Notes: generated by a model not told the origin, from the letters alone. A stretch of DNA of 35,781 bases from Pavlovales sp. CCMP2436 (GCA_026770615.1 MU631597.1:52806-88586); one strand, 5' to 3'. Shown: positions 20,044 to 28,651, numbered from the stretch's first letter. Numbers and translations are program-made.

Positions 20044-20420
20044 TCACAGTGGGAGTCCGGCCATGCTTCGGGAAGGACGAATAGACGCACGATGGCGGCC
20101 CGCTTTCCTCGCGCTCTTTGGCTGGCCGCACGCAACGACGAGCGGTGCGTGCGGCGATCCGGACGCGGTCGCGATACTCGCTCTCGTGCGTGCAGGCACT
20201 CGTCCTTCATTTGACCACCATCTTCTCTTCTCCTCGCTCTCCAACGCGACACTCACGAAGGGCTCGCTGGAGCGCAGGCCTCGGGACAGACTGGACGGCG
20301 CGGCCTCGCCCTTCAAAGCGCGAGGCGCGCAAAGCATCGCGAGGCCGTCGGCGTGAGCCCTATTGAGCACATCGAGCACCTCGGGTACCTCGAGAAACGC
20401 TGGATCGATATAGCGTGCGC
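20044..20420 (-). CDS. Possible coding fragment, unknown
   Basis: A minus frame reads ARYIDPAFLEVPEVLDVLNR then HADGLAMLCAPRALKGE and SEPFVSVALESEEKRRWWSN, ending with TAA-type stop near 20044. Composition looks protein-like in the upstream half and low-complexity afterwards. No ATG lies at a natural start, and no family is recognised. It may be one exon or a gene fragment. Other open frames in 20000-20700 are GC-driven and I do not call them. Confidence 0.25.
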
Positions 20421-21184
20421 GAGCTCACCGCTGCGACTTCACCGGCGGGCGCGCACGCCGTGAGGGCGCGCCGCGAAGGCGCGCCTGGAGGAGGAGGCGG
20501 TGGCTCGTGCTCGGCAAAAAGGACGAGCAAGGTCGGGCTCGGCAAGATGAACGAGCGACAGGCCTAAGATCGTGCTCATAAACAAAGCGCAGCACGACCC
20601 GGCCAAGTTTGGGGGCGATGATCCTCGAGTTTGCGAGAGATCCTGAGTCTAGGCGCAGCGACTCGCGAGCGCTTCTCTCTCGGCGCACCGTGGCCCGCCG
20701 ATGACTGCCGCGCCGCGCCGCGCGACGCCACGGCCGCGCCGTGAAGCATATTTATTGAGCGTGTCGCGTTTGGTGCGGATTCAATTTACAGCAGGCCATT
20801 ACTGATAGGAATTCAAACTGGTGGCTGACTGACCGAGAACTATCTTAGCGCTCTGACGCAGGCTCCGACACGCTACGCCAAAGTGGGGAACGTGGTATGT
20901 CCGTAGCCCAAGTGTTCACTCACCTGGGGCTCTGTCCGATATCCTTACGGACTGTCCGGAATTTAAATATCCCGGAGCTAAGCTGCTCGAGCCCTCCGCG
21001 GCTGCTCTTCGTGCCGCTTCAATTCTGTTCGTCAAGGTCTCTACTTACAGAGAGACCTCGTGACACTGCATCGTAACACACATCGTAGCTCAACTCTAGC
21101 TCGCTGCCTCTTGACGCTCACCGCGTCTCGGACTCTGATCCTCTCTTAGCTCGTGCCTGCGCTCAACCCCGCTCGCATCTCAAC

Positions 21185-22820
21185 ATGGTGGACCTCCACG
21201 ACTCTGAGTCCAGCGGCACTTCCCGCCGCATGCAGCACTGCACCCTCAAGGACCCGCAGATGTTTCCGATCTGGCTGACGATGCTCATCATGATCTTGCA
21301 GTCAGACGACAAGATCGACCTTGGCTTCGTCTTCACTGTGCCCCCGCCTGGGGAGATTCTGGAGGGCGACCTCGTCGTTGTCCCGCTCAACTACCCCGAG
21401 TCCGACGATGTGGACATCAATGCTTCGTCGGCGGATCGAAAGGCGGATCGAAACGCTAGCTGGAGCAGGCCGCGCTGTAAGGCGCGGTAGCGCCGCTGCA
21501 GGCGCAACACCGCGTTGCGAGAACGCGGAAAGGGGGCACTTGGCACTGCCCCCCCGCTGTCCCTCGTCTCAGGCAGGCTGCGGACCCAGCTGTAGAGCTG
21601 GAAATTCAGCCTACCGAGGGATCTTCGGCGCGCCGCAGGGGCGGTATGCAGCACCGCGCCGGGCATACGACGGACCCGATTCTCCCTGCTGTCCAAGTGG
21701 GGCCCCGCTGCCAGGCGGGGACTACGTGCTCAACGATTTGTTCACCACGGGCGGGTGCTGCATTTTCAAGCGACGCGAGGGAGAGCAGTGGAGGTCGGTC
21801 AGCGCGTCAGTCGAGAGTCGTCAGTCGTCGATCGTCGTGTGTCTGAACTGATCAGCGGTGGGGACGGTATCCGTGTGCTCGGGGTGGATCCCTGGATCTG
21901 AGTGTTTTTCAACACTTAAATCCAGTGAGATCCTCTCGGGGACGGACGTTTCACTAGAAACTTACACACTTCCAGAAGCGCTTGCTGTCTCAGGCCAAGA
22001 CCATGGACTACTTCTCGCAGGCTATCACACCGACCATCCTCAGCGCGGTGATGCACAAGGCCTACGCGACCAAGTTGAGCGGCGTCATCAGCTTTTCTAG
22101 GTTCTTCTCCTGCCTGCAGTCTCACTGCCTTGGCATGTCTGACACCTCTCGCGCGGCGTGCATGCTCAACTTCATCCCGCTCGCGCGCCAGGCGCGCGAG
22201 ACGCCGCTGAAGTGGCTCGATCGCGTGCAGCGGGCCTCCAACTCCATCGCCCTCCTTAAGCTCAAGCCGGAGGACATCGTCCTCCTGATCTCGCTCAAGG
22301 GCCTTGGCCAAGAGTTCGCCGCGCTCGTGCAGTCGACCATAAACGACCCCAACAACACGAGCAAGCCCGCCATCACGTGCTTCTACGGTTCCGGGCTACT
22401 ATGCTACGCCGCACATCACACAGCTCATCGGCGCGGGCTCGTTCGACAATGGCTCCTACAACTTGGGGCCATTCCTCGCTTCGGGCTGCGCCGTCGCCAT
22501 GGGTGCAGATGCAGCGTGGGCAGAGCTCCAAGCGTGTGTAGCCCCTAATGGCAGCCTAACCCCCGCGTCAGGCCCTCTTGCGCAACCCTTCTCCTCTATG
22601 GGCGCCGGCATTCAAAAGCTCCAGCACGCCATTACCGCCCAGACTGAGGAGTCGGAGCACAAAAGCCTGAACGACAGGATTGACGCCATGCCCCGCCCGC
22701 GCTCGCGCGAGGCAATTGTCTACCGCGCTGTGATGAGAACTCGCGTGCTTTCCTCACTGTCTTGCCCGGCGGTAAACAGACCAACATGTGCCCCGCAGAG
22801 TTCCGCGAATGCTACGTGCG
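21185..22820 (+). pseudogene. Retroelement gag-like gene, interrupted
   Basis: ATG 21185 opens a frame with KDPQMFPIWLTMLIMILQ and DLGFVFTVPPPGEILEGDLV. It is lost after about 21440 in GC-rich hairpin sequence and a family A insertion (21752-21966). The gag-like reading resumes at 21967 (QKRLLSQAKTMDYFSQAITP ... RETPLKWLDRVQRASNSIAL ... LLISLKGLGQEFAALVQSTI), which resembles the helical capsid region of LTR-retrotransposon gag. It shifts frame near 22390 (continuing ATPHITQLIGAGSFDNGSYN, LGPFLASGCAVAMGADAAW) and runs into the assembly gap at 22821. LTRs are not identifiable. Upstream 20720-21180 may contain one, but I cannot define its ends. Ty1/copia-type gag is the closest likeness I can offer. 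Confidence 0.55.
21752..21966 (-). repeat. Dispersed family A copy inserted in gag-like gene
   Basis: Nearly identical to 17667-17878 over about 210 bp: GTGCTGCATTTTCA, GGGAGAGCAGTGGAGGTCGG, CTGATCAGCGGTGGGGACGG, TTTTTCAACACTTAAATCCA, GGGGACGGACGTTTCACTAG. The high identity between these two copies suggests recent spread. Confidence 0.85.
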
Positions 22821-23301
22821 NNNNNNNNNNNNNNNNNNNNNNNNNNNNNNNNNNNNNNNNNNNNNNNNNNNNNNNNNNNNNNNNNNNNNNNNNNNNNNNN
22901 NNNNNNNNNNNNNNNNNNNNNNNNNNNNNNNNNNNNNNNNNNNNNNNNNNNNNNNNNNNNNNNNNNNNNNNNNNNNNNNNNNNNNNNNNNNNNNNNNNNN
23001 NNNNNNNNNNNNNNNNNNNNNNNNNNNNNNNNNNNNNNNNNNNNNNNNNNNNNNNNNNNNNNNNNNNNNNNNNNNNNNNNNNNNNNNNNNNNNNNNNNNN
23101 NNNNNNNNNNNNNNNNNNNNNNNNNNNNNNNNNNNNNNNNNNNNNNNNNNNNNNNNNNNNNNNNNNNNNNNNNNNNNNNNNNNNNNNNNNNNNNNNNNNN
23201 NNNNNNNNNNNNNNNNNNNNNNNNNNNNNNNNNNNNNNNNNNNNNNNNNNNNNNNNNNNNNNNNNNNNNNNNNNNNNNNNNNNNNNNNNNNNNNNNNNNN
23301 N
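22821..23301. other. Assembly gap (481 N)
   Basis: A run of N. Reading frames that appear to cross it are artefacts. The gap lies about 130 bases before the left edge of the viral island, so the true left boundary and any further viral genes may be hidden or misassembled here. Confidence 1.
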
Positions 23302-23439
23302 GAAAGCTCGTGCCCAGGACAGGGTATTCGGCCTCGCACTACCTGGCCCCCACCTAAACGGCCCGAACGCCAGCATCGGCCCGATCGAGGCCAAGCTCAA
23401 CACCGTCAAGCCGATCTCAAGCGATAAAAGTAGCACTAC

Positions 23440-23806
23440 TTTCACACGCGCCGGCATGACTTCTTACAGTTGGCGTATAGGCGGTTATCAAGTACCATCT
23501 TGCAGTGTGACAAACACAGTTGAAATGAGAAGTGAATTGTACAAGGCCCTGCGTGTTTTATATGCTTCGAATAATCCCTCGTCAGTGACTCAATCACAGT
23601 ACGAAAATGAAGCGTTCGCAGTGGCGATTGGGCTCGATGCCTTCCAAAATCAAGATATCGTGCTAGACGGCACATCGTTGGCATCTTCGGTAATTTTGTT
23701 CGAAGCAAATATAGCATCTAACAACAGCGCCCTGACTATGTACGCTTATGTGGTATGTGATAAAATCCTTTCTATTTCTGATGGACTCCTGTCATATGAC
23801 AATTAA
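23440..23806 (+). pseudogene. MCP: PLV major capsid protein, C-terminal ~120 aa only
   Basis: The frame from about 23440 (GMTSYSWRIGGYQVPSCSV) to the stop at 23804 matches the end of polinton/virophage double-jelly-roll capsid proteins. The features are a YxWRIGxxxxP start, VTNTVEMRSELYKAL, QYENEAFAVAIGLDAFQN, the ILFEANIASNNSALTMYAYV strand pair and a KILSISDG terminus. Full-length MCPs are 450-650 aa, so at least 350 residues are missing. Sequence immediately upstream is GC-rich and belongs to the retroelement side, in the same open frame by chance or through the junction. The MCP forms the hexameric capsomers of the icosahedral shell. It is truncated and presumably non-functional here. Confidence 0.7.
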
Positions 23807-23811
23807 AACCT

Positions 23812-23850
23812 ACCATTTTTGTAATAAAAAAATGATAGATTATGTCTAAA
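23812..23850. terminator. Possible hairpin after the MCP
   Basis: ACCATTTTTGTAATAAAAAAATGATAG forms an imperfect stem of A/T pairs 10 nt after the MCP stop. The preceding TATGACAATTAAAAC (23796-23810) recurs as TATGATAATTAAAAC at 24611-24625, before the ATPase gene. Confidence 0.35.
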
Positions 23851-23912
23851 AATTTGTAAATATATCAAATTTTTATTTAAAGATTAAACACAACATAGGT
23901 ATTGAAAGAAGT

Positions 23913-24542
23913 ATGTCAGACTATAGCAAAAAAATTACATATACAATAAAGTGGAAGGATGATACAAAAACAGAAATATACGTAGGAAGCTCTTGTAATT
24001 TCAAACAGCGAGTGCGACAGCATAAACAACAATCAAAATATGATGGATTTAATTTTTTCGATTAAATTAACGATAATGGTGGATGGGACAATTTAACTTT
24101 TGAAATATATGTAAATTATCCTTGTGAAAATGTGAAACAGTGTAGAATTAAAGAACGAGAAATATATGAAATTTTGAAAGCTACGTTGAATTCAAGATTT
24201 CCACCAAGAACTCAAAAGGAATCTAGAGATGAACCAAAAAATAAAGACAAATTTATACAATATGGTAGACAGTACGTAGAAGAAAACAAAGATAAAATAG
24301 CGGAATATAAAAAGCAATGGCATGATAATAATAACGAACGTATCAAAGAAAATAATAAACTTAGGTATGAAACAAACAGGGAAGAGATAAACGCAAAACG
24401 TAAAGAAAACTATGAGAAGAACAAGGAAGCAATCCAAAAACATCGTAAACAGACACAAACAGAAGAATATAAAGAGAAGGCACGAATTCGGGCAAAGGCA
24501 CACAACGCGAAACGGAAGGAGAAGGTTTTAAATGGGTTTTAA
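23913..24542 (+). pseudogene. GIY-YIG endonuclease with in-frame stop
   Basis: The ATG at 23913 opens a GIY-YIG domain. Its first strands read KITYTIKWKDD and EIYVGSS (the IY...YVG pair), followed by CNFKQRVRQHK with the catalytic Arg region. TAA (24063-24065, codon 51) interrupts, and the same frame continues with INDNGGWDNLTFEIYVNYPC, KERE(I)YEILKATLNSR (the catalytic Glu region and KATLN signature) and a basic Lys/Glu/Asn helix (NKEAIQKHRKQ). The stop is at 24540. Proteins of this kind, with the NGGW motif and a charged coiled tail, are common in giant viruses, PLVs and virophages, where they act as homing or element-mobility nucleases. A stop within the fold means the gene is probably dead unless read through; translation from the GTG at 24132 would lack the active site. 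Confidence 0.8.
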
Positions 24543-24629
24543 CTGATCAACAGAAAGCACAGGCTATAATTAGGGCAAAAAAACACTAATTGGAAAAAGG
24601 GCTCCTAAGCTATGATAATTAAAACATTA

Positions 24630-24640
24630 CGATATATTAA
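24630..24640 (+). promoter_or_regulatory. Candidate viral 5' motif, ATPase gene
   Basis: CGATATATTAA lies directly before ATG 24641. CGCTATATTAA lies just before the fibre-like gene (27739-27749). Two other viral genes share a different one (TATAGAC-ATG). Confidence 0.4.
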
Positions 24641-25348
24641 ATGAGTGTCTTAGAAATAGAAAAGAATGATATTCCGCTAACAATCCCTAGTTTTAACGTA
24701 GATAATCAACTTCATCCTCAAATTCCTTCTCCCCTAAGTAACAAATCACATAGCCTAATGTTTAGCGGTGGCCCAGGTTCTGGTAAATCGAGTACGCTAA
24801 CTGCTTTTTTAACGCAGACATCCCCACCAATTTATAAAGGTGTATTTGATTACGTATATGTATTTATACCCGAAAATTCTTTCAAGTCTATGGAAAACTC
24901 ACCGTTCAAAAATCATAGTCGTTTATATCATGAACTTACTTATGATACGATTACCGAAGTCGAGCACGAAATAGAAAATAATGCCAAAAATAATAAAAAT
25001 AGTTTAGTGATAATGGACGATATGGCCGCCTCAATGAAATATATTGAACTTCAACGGACACTTGTAAGATTCTTGTGTAATCGAAGACATTTACGCATGT
25101 CCTCTTGGGTAGTAGTACAATCATACATACAACTTCCTCTAACCGTTAGAAAAAATATCAATCATTTTATCATATTCAGACCAAGCAATAAAAAAGAAAC
25201 TATGTCAATAACCGACGAAGTATATATAAGTAGCACAGATTTCGAAGCATATTTAAAATACGTATTCAAACCAGACCAAACAAAAAAAGACGGGCATTTA
25301 TGTTTATCGATGAAGAAAGAAATGTTTTTAATAGATTCAACCGTTTAA
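24641..25348 (+). CDS. PLV genome-packaging ATPase (A32/FtsK-HerA type)
   Basis: 235 aa, intact. Walker A GGPGSGKS at residues 43-50, Walker B LVIMDDM at 122-128 with the acidic pair D126/D127, a sensor-like WVVVQSYIQLP at 156-166 and a likely arginine-finger region VRKNINHFIIFRP at 169-181. Length and motif spacing fit the short packaging ATPases of polintons, PLVs and virophages (about 200-270 aa), which pump DNA into preformed capsids. It is preceded by an AT-rich spacer and followed 35 nt later by the 237-aa gene on the same strand. No internal stop. Codon use is AT-rich like the rest of the island and unlike the host genes. Confidence 0.92.
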   Translation: MSVLEIEKNDIPLTIPSFNVDNQLHPQIPSPLSNKSHSLMFSGGPGSGKSSTLTAFLTQTSPPIYKGVFDYVYVFIPENSFKSMENSPFKNHSRLYHELTYDTITEVEHEIENNAKNNKNSLVIMDDMAASMKYIELQRTLVRFLCNRRHLRMSSWVVVQSYIQLPLTVRKNINHFIIFRPSNKKETMSITDEVYISSTDFEAYLKYVFKPDQTKKDGHLCLSMKKEMFLIDSTV

Positions 25349-25374
25349 CAATACAATAATAAATATCTTTTCAT

Positions 25375-25383
25375 ACTATAGAC
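25375..25383 (+). promoter_or_regulatory. Candidate viral 5' motif, 237-aa gene
   Basis: ACTATAGAC directly precedes ATG 25384. TATATAGAC occupies the same position before the minor capsid gene (26249-26257). Confidence 0.4.
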
Positions 25384-26097
25384 ATGTCCGAATCTATCGA
25401 GAAATTAAATGGTTGGAAACGATATACTATACCAAATTCGAAATATAATTTACTGCTAAACGGTAAGCCATACAAAGGAGCTTTCAATCGTCGATATGTA
25501 GGTAAAATAGTAACATATTATACTGGTCGAGCACGACGCCGTTACTCATTACAATTAGAGTATATACCAAAAGGATTTATTGTCGAAGATCAACCAGTTA
25601 CTACAATGATGGAAAGATGGCTTTTTAAAGATCCTCTAAAACCGGTTCGATTTGAAGAACAACAACCGATAATAAACGAAGTCCCAATATACGGTAATAT
25701 AGTCGGTCACAATGGAATTGAAAACGAAACAGTCCGTCCAGCAATATTAGGTTATAATTTGGTAAGTAAAAACCCTTTCAATGGACAAAGTAATGTGTTG
25801 GCTACCAATTATGATAGTCGAATGAATGAATTGGAAAAGCAACGACGTGATCTTTTGAAAACAACCGTTGAAGATGAGGGATCAGTTTTAACAAATCGCG
25901 CTTTAAAAGCACCTGTTGATCGAGCGGCGGTTCGAGAATCTTTGATATCATCAATTGAAAGTTACAAACGTAACGATGTATCTGAACTTTTTCCAACAAT
26001 CCCCCAAGAACCAGTAAAAAAACCTTTTGTAATAAAACGCAGTTCGTTGCTTGCCGGCAAAAAAGCAGATGCTTATCTTGATAAAAACTTTAATTAA
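25384..26097 (+). CDS. Intact PLV gene of unknown function, 237 aa
   Basis: An intact frame between the packaging ATPase and the minor capsid gene, the position where PLVs usually keep virion genes. The N-terminal half is beta-like and aromatic/basic (GWKRYTIPNSKYNLLLNGKP, YVGKIVTYYTGRARRRYSLQ, EYIPKGFIVEDQPVTTMMER). The middle is a linker with NGIENETVRPAILGYNLVSK. The C-terminal half is a charged helix (ELEKQRRDLLKTTVEDEG) and a Lys-rich end. There is no cysteine in the protein, which argues against it being the adenain-like maturation protease expected in this neighbourhood. A structural or DNA-binding virion role is inferred from context only. Confidence 0.75.
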   Translation: MSESIEKLNGWKRYTIPNSKYNLLLNGKPYKGAFNRRYVGKIVTYYTGRARRRYSLQLEYIPKGFIVEDQPVTTMMERWLFKDPLKPVRFEEQQPIINEVPIYGNIVGHNGIENETVRPAILGYNLVSKNPFNGQSNVLATNYDSRMNELEKQRRDLLKTTVEDEGSVLTNRALKAPVDRAAVRESLISSIESYKRNDVSELFPTIPQEPVKKPFVIKRSSLLAGKKADAYLDKNFN

Positions 26098-26248
26098 TTA
26101 AAAAAAAATATTTAAACATTACCTAATAGAAATACATCATCAATCTCAGAAATTGTTTGAGACAAATTTAAGGTTAATAGAAAATAATAAAAAAAATATT
26201 TTGGAAAAACCAGATATTCATAATCGCAATAAATAAAATATTCTCTTA

Positions 26249-26257
26249 TATATAGAC
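26249..26257 (+). promoter_or_regulatory. Candidate viral 5' motif, minor capsid gene
   Basis: TATATAGAC directly before ATG 26258, matching the site before 25384. The upstream 26100-26248 is AT-rich with no other feature. Confidence 0.4.
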
Positions 26258-27042
26258 ATGGATAACGTACCCTATCCATTATTTTGTTCAAGTCAAACGA
26301 GTGATATCAGTGATCCTTCAGTCGGTAAGTTTCAGTGGATTTTTGATAACTCTATCGTACCTCGTTCAGTTAAATCCGATTTATTCATTCAACTTTATAA
26401 TATTCAGATGTCCAGGCAATTTCCCAATGTATACGGAGAGGGGCATGCGTTAAGTTTTTTCTATACACAAACCCCAACAGTTTTCTATACAATTACTATA
26501 GACTCTGGATATTATGCCGATGTTGGAGCGATCACAACAGCCATGTCAGCAAAATCAGCTATTCGTGTTGAAACTGGTGTATCTTTCCCAAATCCGTTAT
26601 TATTTTCGGTTTTCTCTGCTTCCACGCGAATTATGTCAATTGATAACACAAACGAATCACTAGATTTCACAATTCTTCCGAGTGGATTAGCGTTACGTCT
26701 TGGTATATGTATTCAACCTTTAACAGTGCCGTATGTAAATACTACGAAAACGCTCGGGACGTGAGACATTCTCTTTCCTAAGCAAATTTACATATTTTCT
26801 AACAAATCCTTACAATTAGATAACTCGAATGACAGCTCTTTAATGACGTCCAGAATAATAATCGCTTCGATCGCTAACAGGCAAATTATTGTGATATAAT
26901 CCCAATTGAACGCCCTTTTATTACACAGCCATTACGTAACAATAGTATCGATTATATTGATATCGAAATGACCGATGAGAATTTTACACCTCTTTCGTTT
27001 TACAATACATTTGCGTTAACTTTTATGTTTTATAAATATTAA
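26258..27042 (+). pseudogene. PLV minor capsid (penton) protein, broken
   Basis: The first 168 codons are open (MDNVPYPLFCSSQTSDISDP ... GKFQWIFDNSIVP ... IRVETGVSFPNPLLFSVFSA). TGA at 26762-26764 interrupts the frame, which then continues unchanged (KQIYIFSNKSLQLDNSNDSS) to near 26895. There a two-base shift, consistent with a duplicated AT, moves the reading to a frame with IDYIDIEMTDENFTPL and FYNTFALTFMFYKY, ending TAA 27040-27042. The DIEMTDENFTPLSFYN-type ending, single-jelly-roll composition and ~260-codon span are typical of polinton/virophage penton proteins that close the five-fold vertices. Two lesions indicate a pseudogene. The stop codon overlaps that of the convergent lipase remnant. 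Confidence 0.75.
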
Positions 27043-27565
27043 TCAAGATCGTTTAAATTGTGTGCGTTTAAGAAACCTTTACCCATGTTTTCTATAGTTA
27101 GCGAATTACTGTTTTGAAAATTACTTAAAAAAACTAACCAAATATCCACGAGTACGAATATCTAACTGCCTAGAAGATATAGGTTTAATTTAAATTGTAA
27201 GGAGACGCACCTTTATTAAAAGTAAGAACAAACGACATAGGACCGCTACAAATCTCAGCCAACCAACCTCCAAGTGAGTGACCAACGTGGTCTGGTACAG
27301 TATTATATTTTAACTGCGTCTGTCTGGTTATTTTCTTAGCAGACCATACACGTGGGTCTAAACTCGAATAATTAAATGCGAGTAAAACATCACTTATTAA
27401 AATCTTTAGCATTCGACGAACCTCGGTGTAATATCAACGCTTTCCCATCTTTAGTATAAATATTGGTCTCACTATTTGATAAATCAACACCATGATTGTA
27501 ACCTATATTTTCATTTTTTCCATAGCATTCTGATCACTGTAGGATGCGTTTCAGAATATCATCGC
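27039..27565 (-). pseudogene. Class-3 lipase-like gene, multiply disrupted
   Basis: On the minus strand, three frames give a lipase_3-like order: a leading segment (NASYSDQNAMEKMK, then GYNHGVDLSNSETNIYTKDG and ALILHRGSS, the strand before the oxyanion region), then SDVLLAFNYSSLDPRV, the nucleophile elbow VGHSLGGWLAE (G-H-S-L-G) and FVLTFNKGASPYNL, then DIRTRGYLVSFF and finally NAHNLNDLD with stop TAA at 27039-27041. Frame changes or stops occur near 27520, 27405, 27186 and 27100. Lipases of this class hydrolyse ester bonds of lipids. Related genes occur in several PLVs and giant viruses, possibly aiding entry or release. Gene direction is opposite to its viral neighbours, and its end overlaps the penton stop by 2 nt. 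Clearly non-functional as sequenced. Confidence 0.65.
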
Positions 27566-27735
27566 ATTTTCTAATAGTGGTTTACCTCAACATGATCTAG
27601 AGATATAGATTTATTCGATCCAGTATTTATATATCTATTGAACAAAAAAGTGCTTCTTGTAGGTCTACACCAAAATACGAATTCCGTTATTTCTAATTTG
27701 TCCAAACATAGTATATATATAACGGATAAAAAAAT
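27566..27735. other. AT-rich viral spacer or unreadable remnant
   Basis: Minus-strand reading yields short pieces (MFGQIRNNGIRILV, NRYINTGSNKSISLD, GKPLLENAMIF) divided by stops. The last piece may be the N-terminal part of the lipase. Nothing firm can be called. Confidence 0.4.
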
Positions 27736-27752
27736 CTCCGCTATATTAAAAG

Positions 27753-28241
27753 ATGTCGGTTTTTGGCGAGCAAGCGTTTAACGAATTAACGGCTATTACA
27801 AATTCGAATACATGAAATGTAACATCATTAGGCAGTTCGTTAAATTTGTTTAAAACTGAGACAAATAATCGAATGGATCAAATTGATTCGTCTATTAGTA
27901 CAACGAATGGAAATCTAATAACAACAAATGGAAATTTAGAAAAAACAAATGGAAAAATAGAAATTATAGATAGTAAAATATCTATAATAAATACTGAATT
28001 GACAACATCAAACGAAGCTATTAATTTGAGACTCTTGTCATCCGAATATATTACATCAGAGAATTATCAAAACAATTCTATAGCAAATACATATTTATCA
28101 AAAGGATAATTTGATAATTATCTTACAACTCAAGCTATCAAAGATCTGTTACAAGATGCCGCAAACGCAGTTATCAATAACGCACTTAACGAACTGGGTG
28201 ATATCAAAAATATAGTTGGAGCTACGTTAATATCGGGCGGT
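27753..28241 (+). pseudogene. PLV coiled-coil / fibre-like protein, with two in-frame stops
   Basis: ATG 27753 starts MSVFGEQAFNELTAITNSNT, a typical opening of PLV fibre/collar-like proteins. TGA follows at codon 21 (27813-27815). The same frame continues to 28107 with heptad-like Asn/Thr/Ile repeats (TTNGNLITTNGNLEKTNGKI), forming a long coiled coil. A TAA at 28107-28109 then interrupts, and the frame goes on through YLTTQAIKDLLQDAANAVIN to about 28241, where AT-rich sequence gives way to GC-rich DNA without leaving the frame. Such proteins are presumed to form trimeric fibres for attachment; this is inference from composition. The second half is truncated at the element border. Confidence 0.55.
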
Positions 28242-28602
28242 ATGATCCGCGGGATCGTCATCGGCGCTTTTGGTGAGGTCAGCGCCGATACGCACTCGCT
28301 CGTCAAAGAAATTGCGGCGCAGGGAGGCCGCAAGATGTACGCGCTGATGGGCGTGAGTCCGATGGAGGCGGCCGCGCGCATCAAGAAGCAACTCATCGAC
28401 ACGATCGGTACGATCGTGGCACGCGGCCACATGCGCAGCTGCTGCTCGCGTGCTTGAGCGCGCTGGCCCCGATCGCTTCCCAGCGTGGGAACACGACAAA
28501 CAGCAACCAGCAGATCATCTCCCTAAACGCCCTTGCCCGGGCACACTACCGGAGATCCATCGGCACGCGCGGTGGCGCCCAAGCCAGCGCAGACGACTAA
28601 GA
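28242..28602 (+). pseudogene. GC-rich coding scrap, retroelement-like, frameshifted
   Basis: Reads MIRGIVIGAFGEVSADTHSL, VKEIAAQGGRKMYALMGVSP, then QLIDTIGTIVARGHMR. Near 28435 the protein-like reading moves to another frame (LLLACLSALAPIASQRGNTT, LNALARAHYRRSIGT) ending TAA at 28599. The GAFGE-S-D-HxLV pattern reminds me of the region after reverse transcriptase in algal non-LTR elements, but I cannot name the domain firmly. It begins exactly at the right border of the viral island, in frame with the viral fibre-like gene. Confidence 0.45.
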
Positions 28603-28651
28603 CACGCAGCAGGCAATGGGCGACGCAGCGCTCAGACCAGCACAACATTTA

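Larger units (their letters stand above)
23430..28241. mobile_element. Endogenous polinton-like virus / virophage-like element (partial, decaying)
   Basis: The island is about 65-70% AT and almost free of the GC-rich repeats around it. It contains a linked set of PLV/polinton hallmark genes: major capsid C-terminus, GIY-YIG nuclease, packaging ATPase, a conserved-looking 237-aa protein, minor capsid/penton, a class-3 lipase and a coiled-coil fibre-like protein. No DNA polymerase, integrase or protease is seen within the 4.8 kb, and no terminal inverted repeats are found, so it is a fragment of a 15-30 kb element. Base composition changes abruptly at both ends (about 23430 and 28241). The assembly gap is 130 bp to the left. 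Confidence 0.85.

Noticed and set aside
22463..23806. Single 447-codon frame joining gag-like and capsid sequences
   Set aside because: It spans 481 N; the continuity is an artefact of translating the gap.
23913..28109. Stop codon reassignment or readthrough explaining the viral stops
   Set aside because: Lesions include frameshifts and both TAA and TGA, while the intact ATPase and 237-aa genes end normally; pseudogene decay is simpler.
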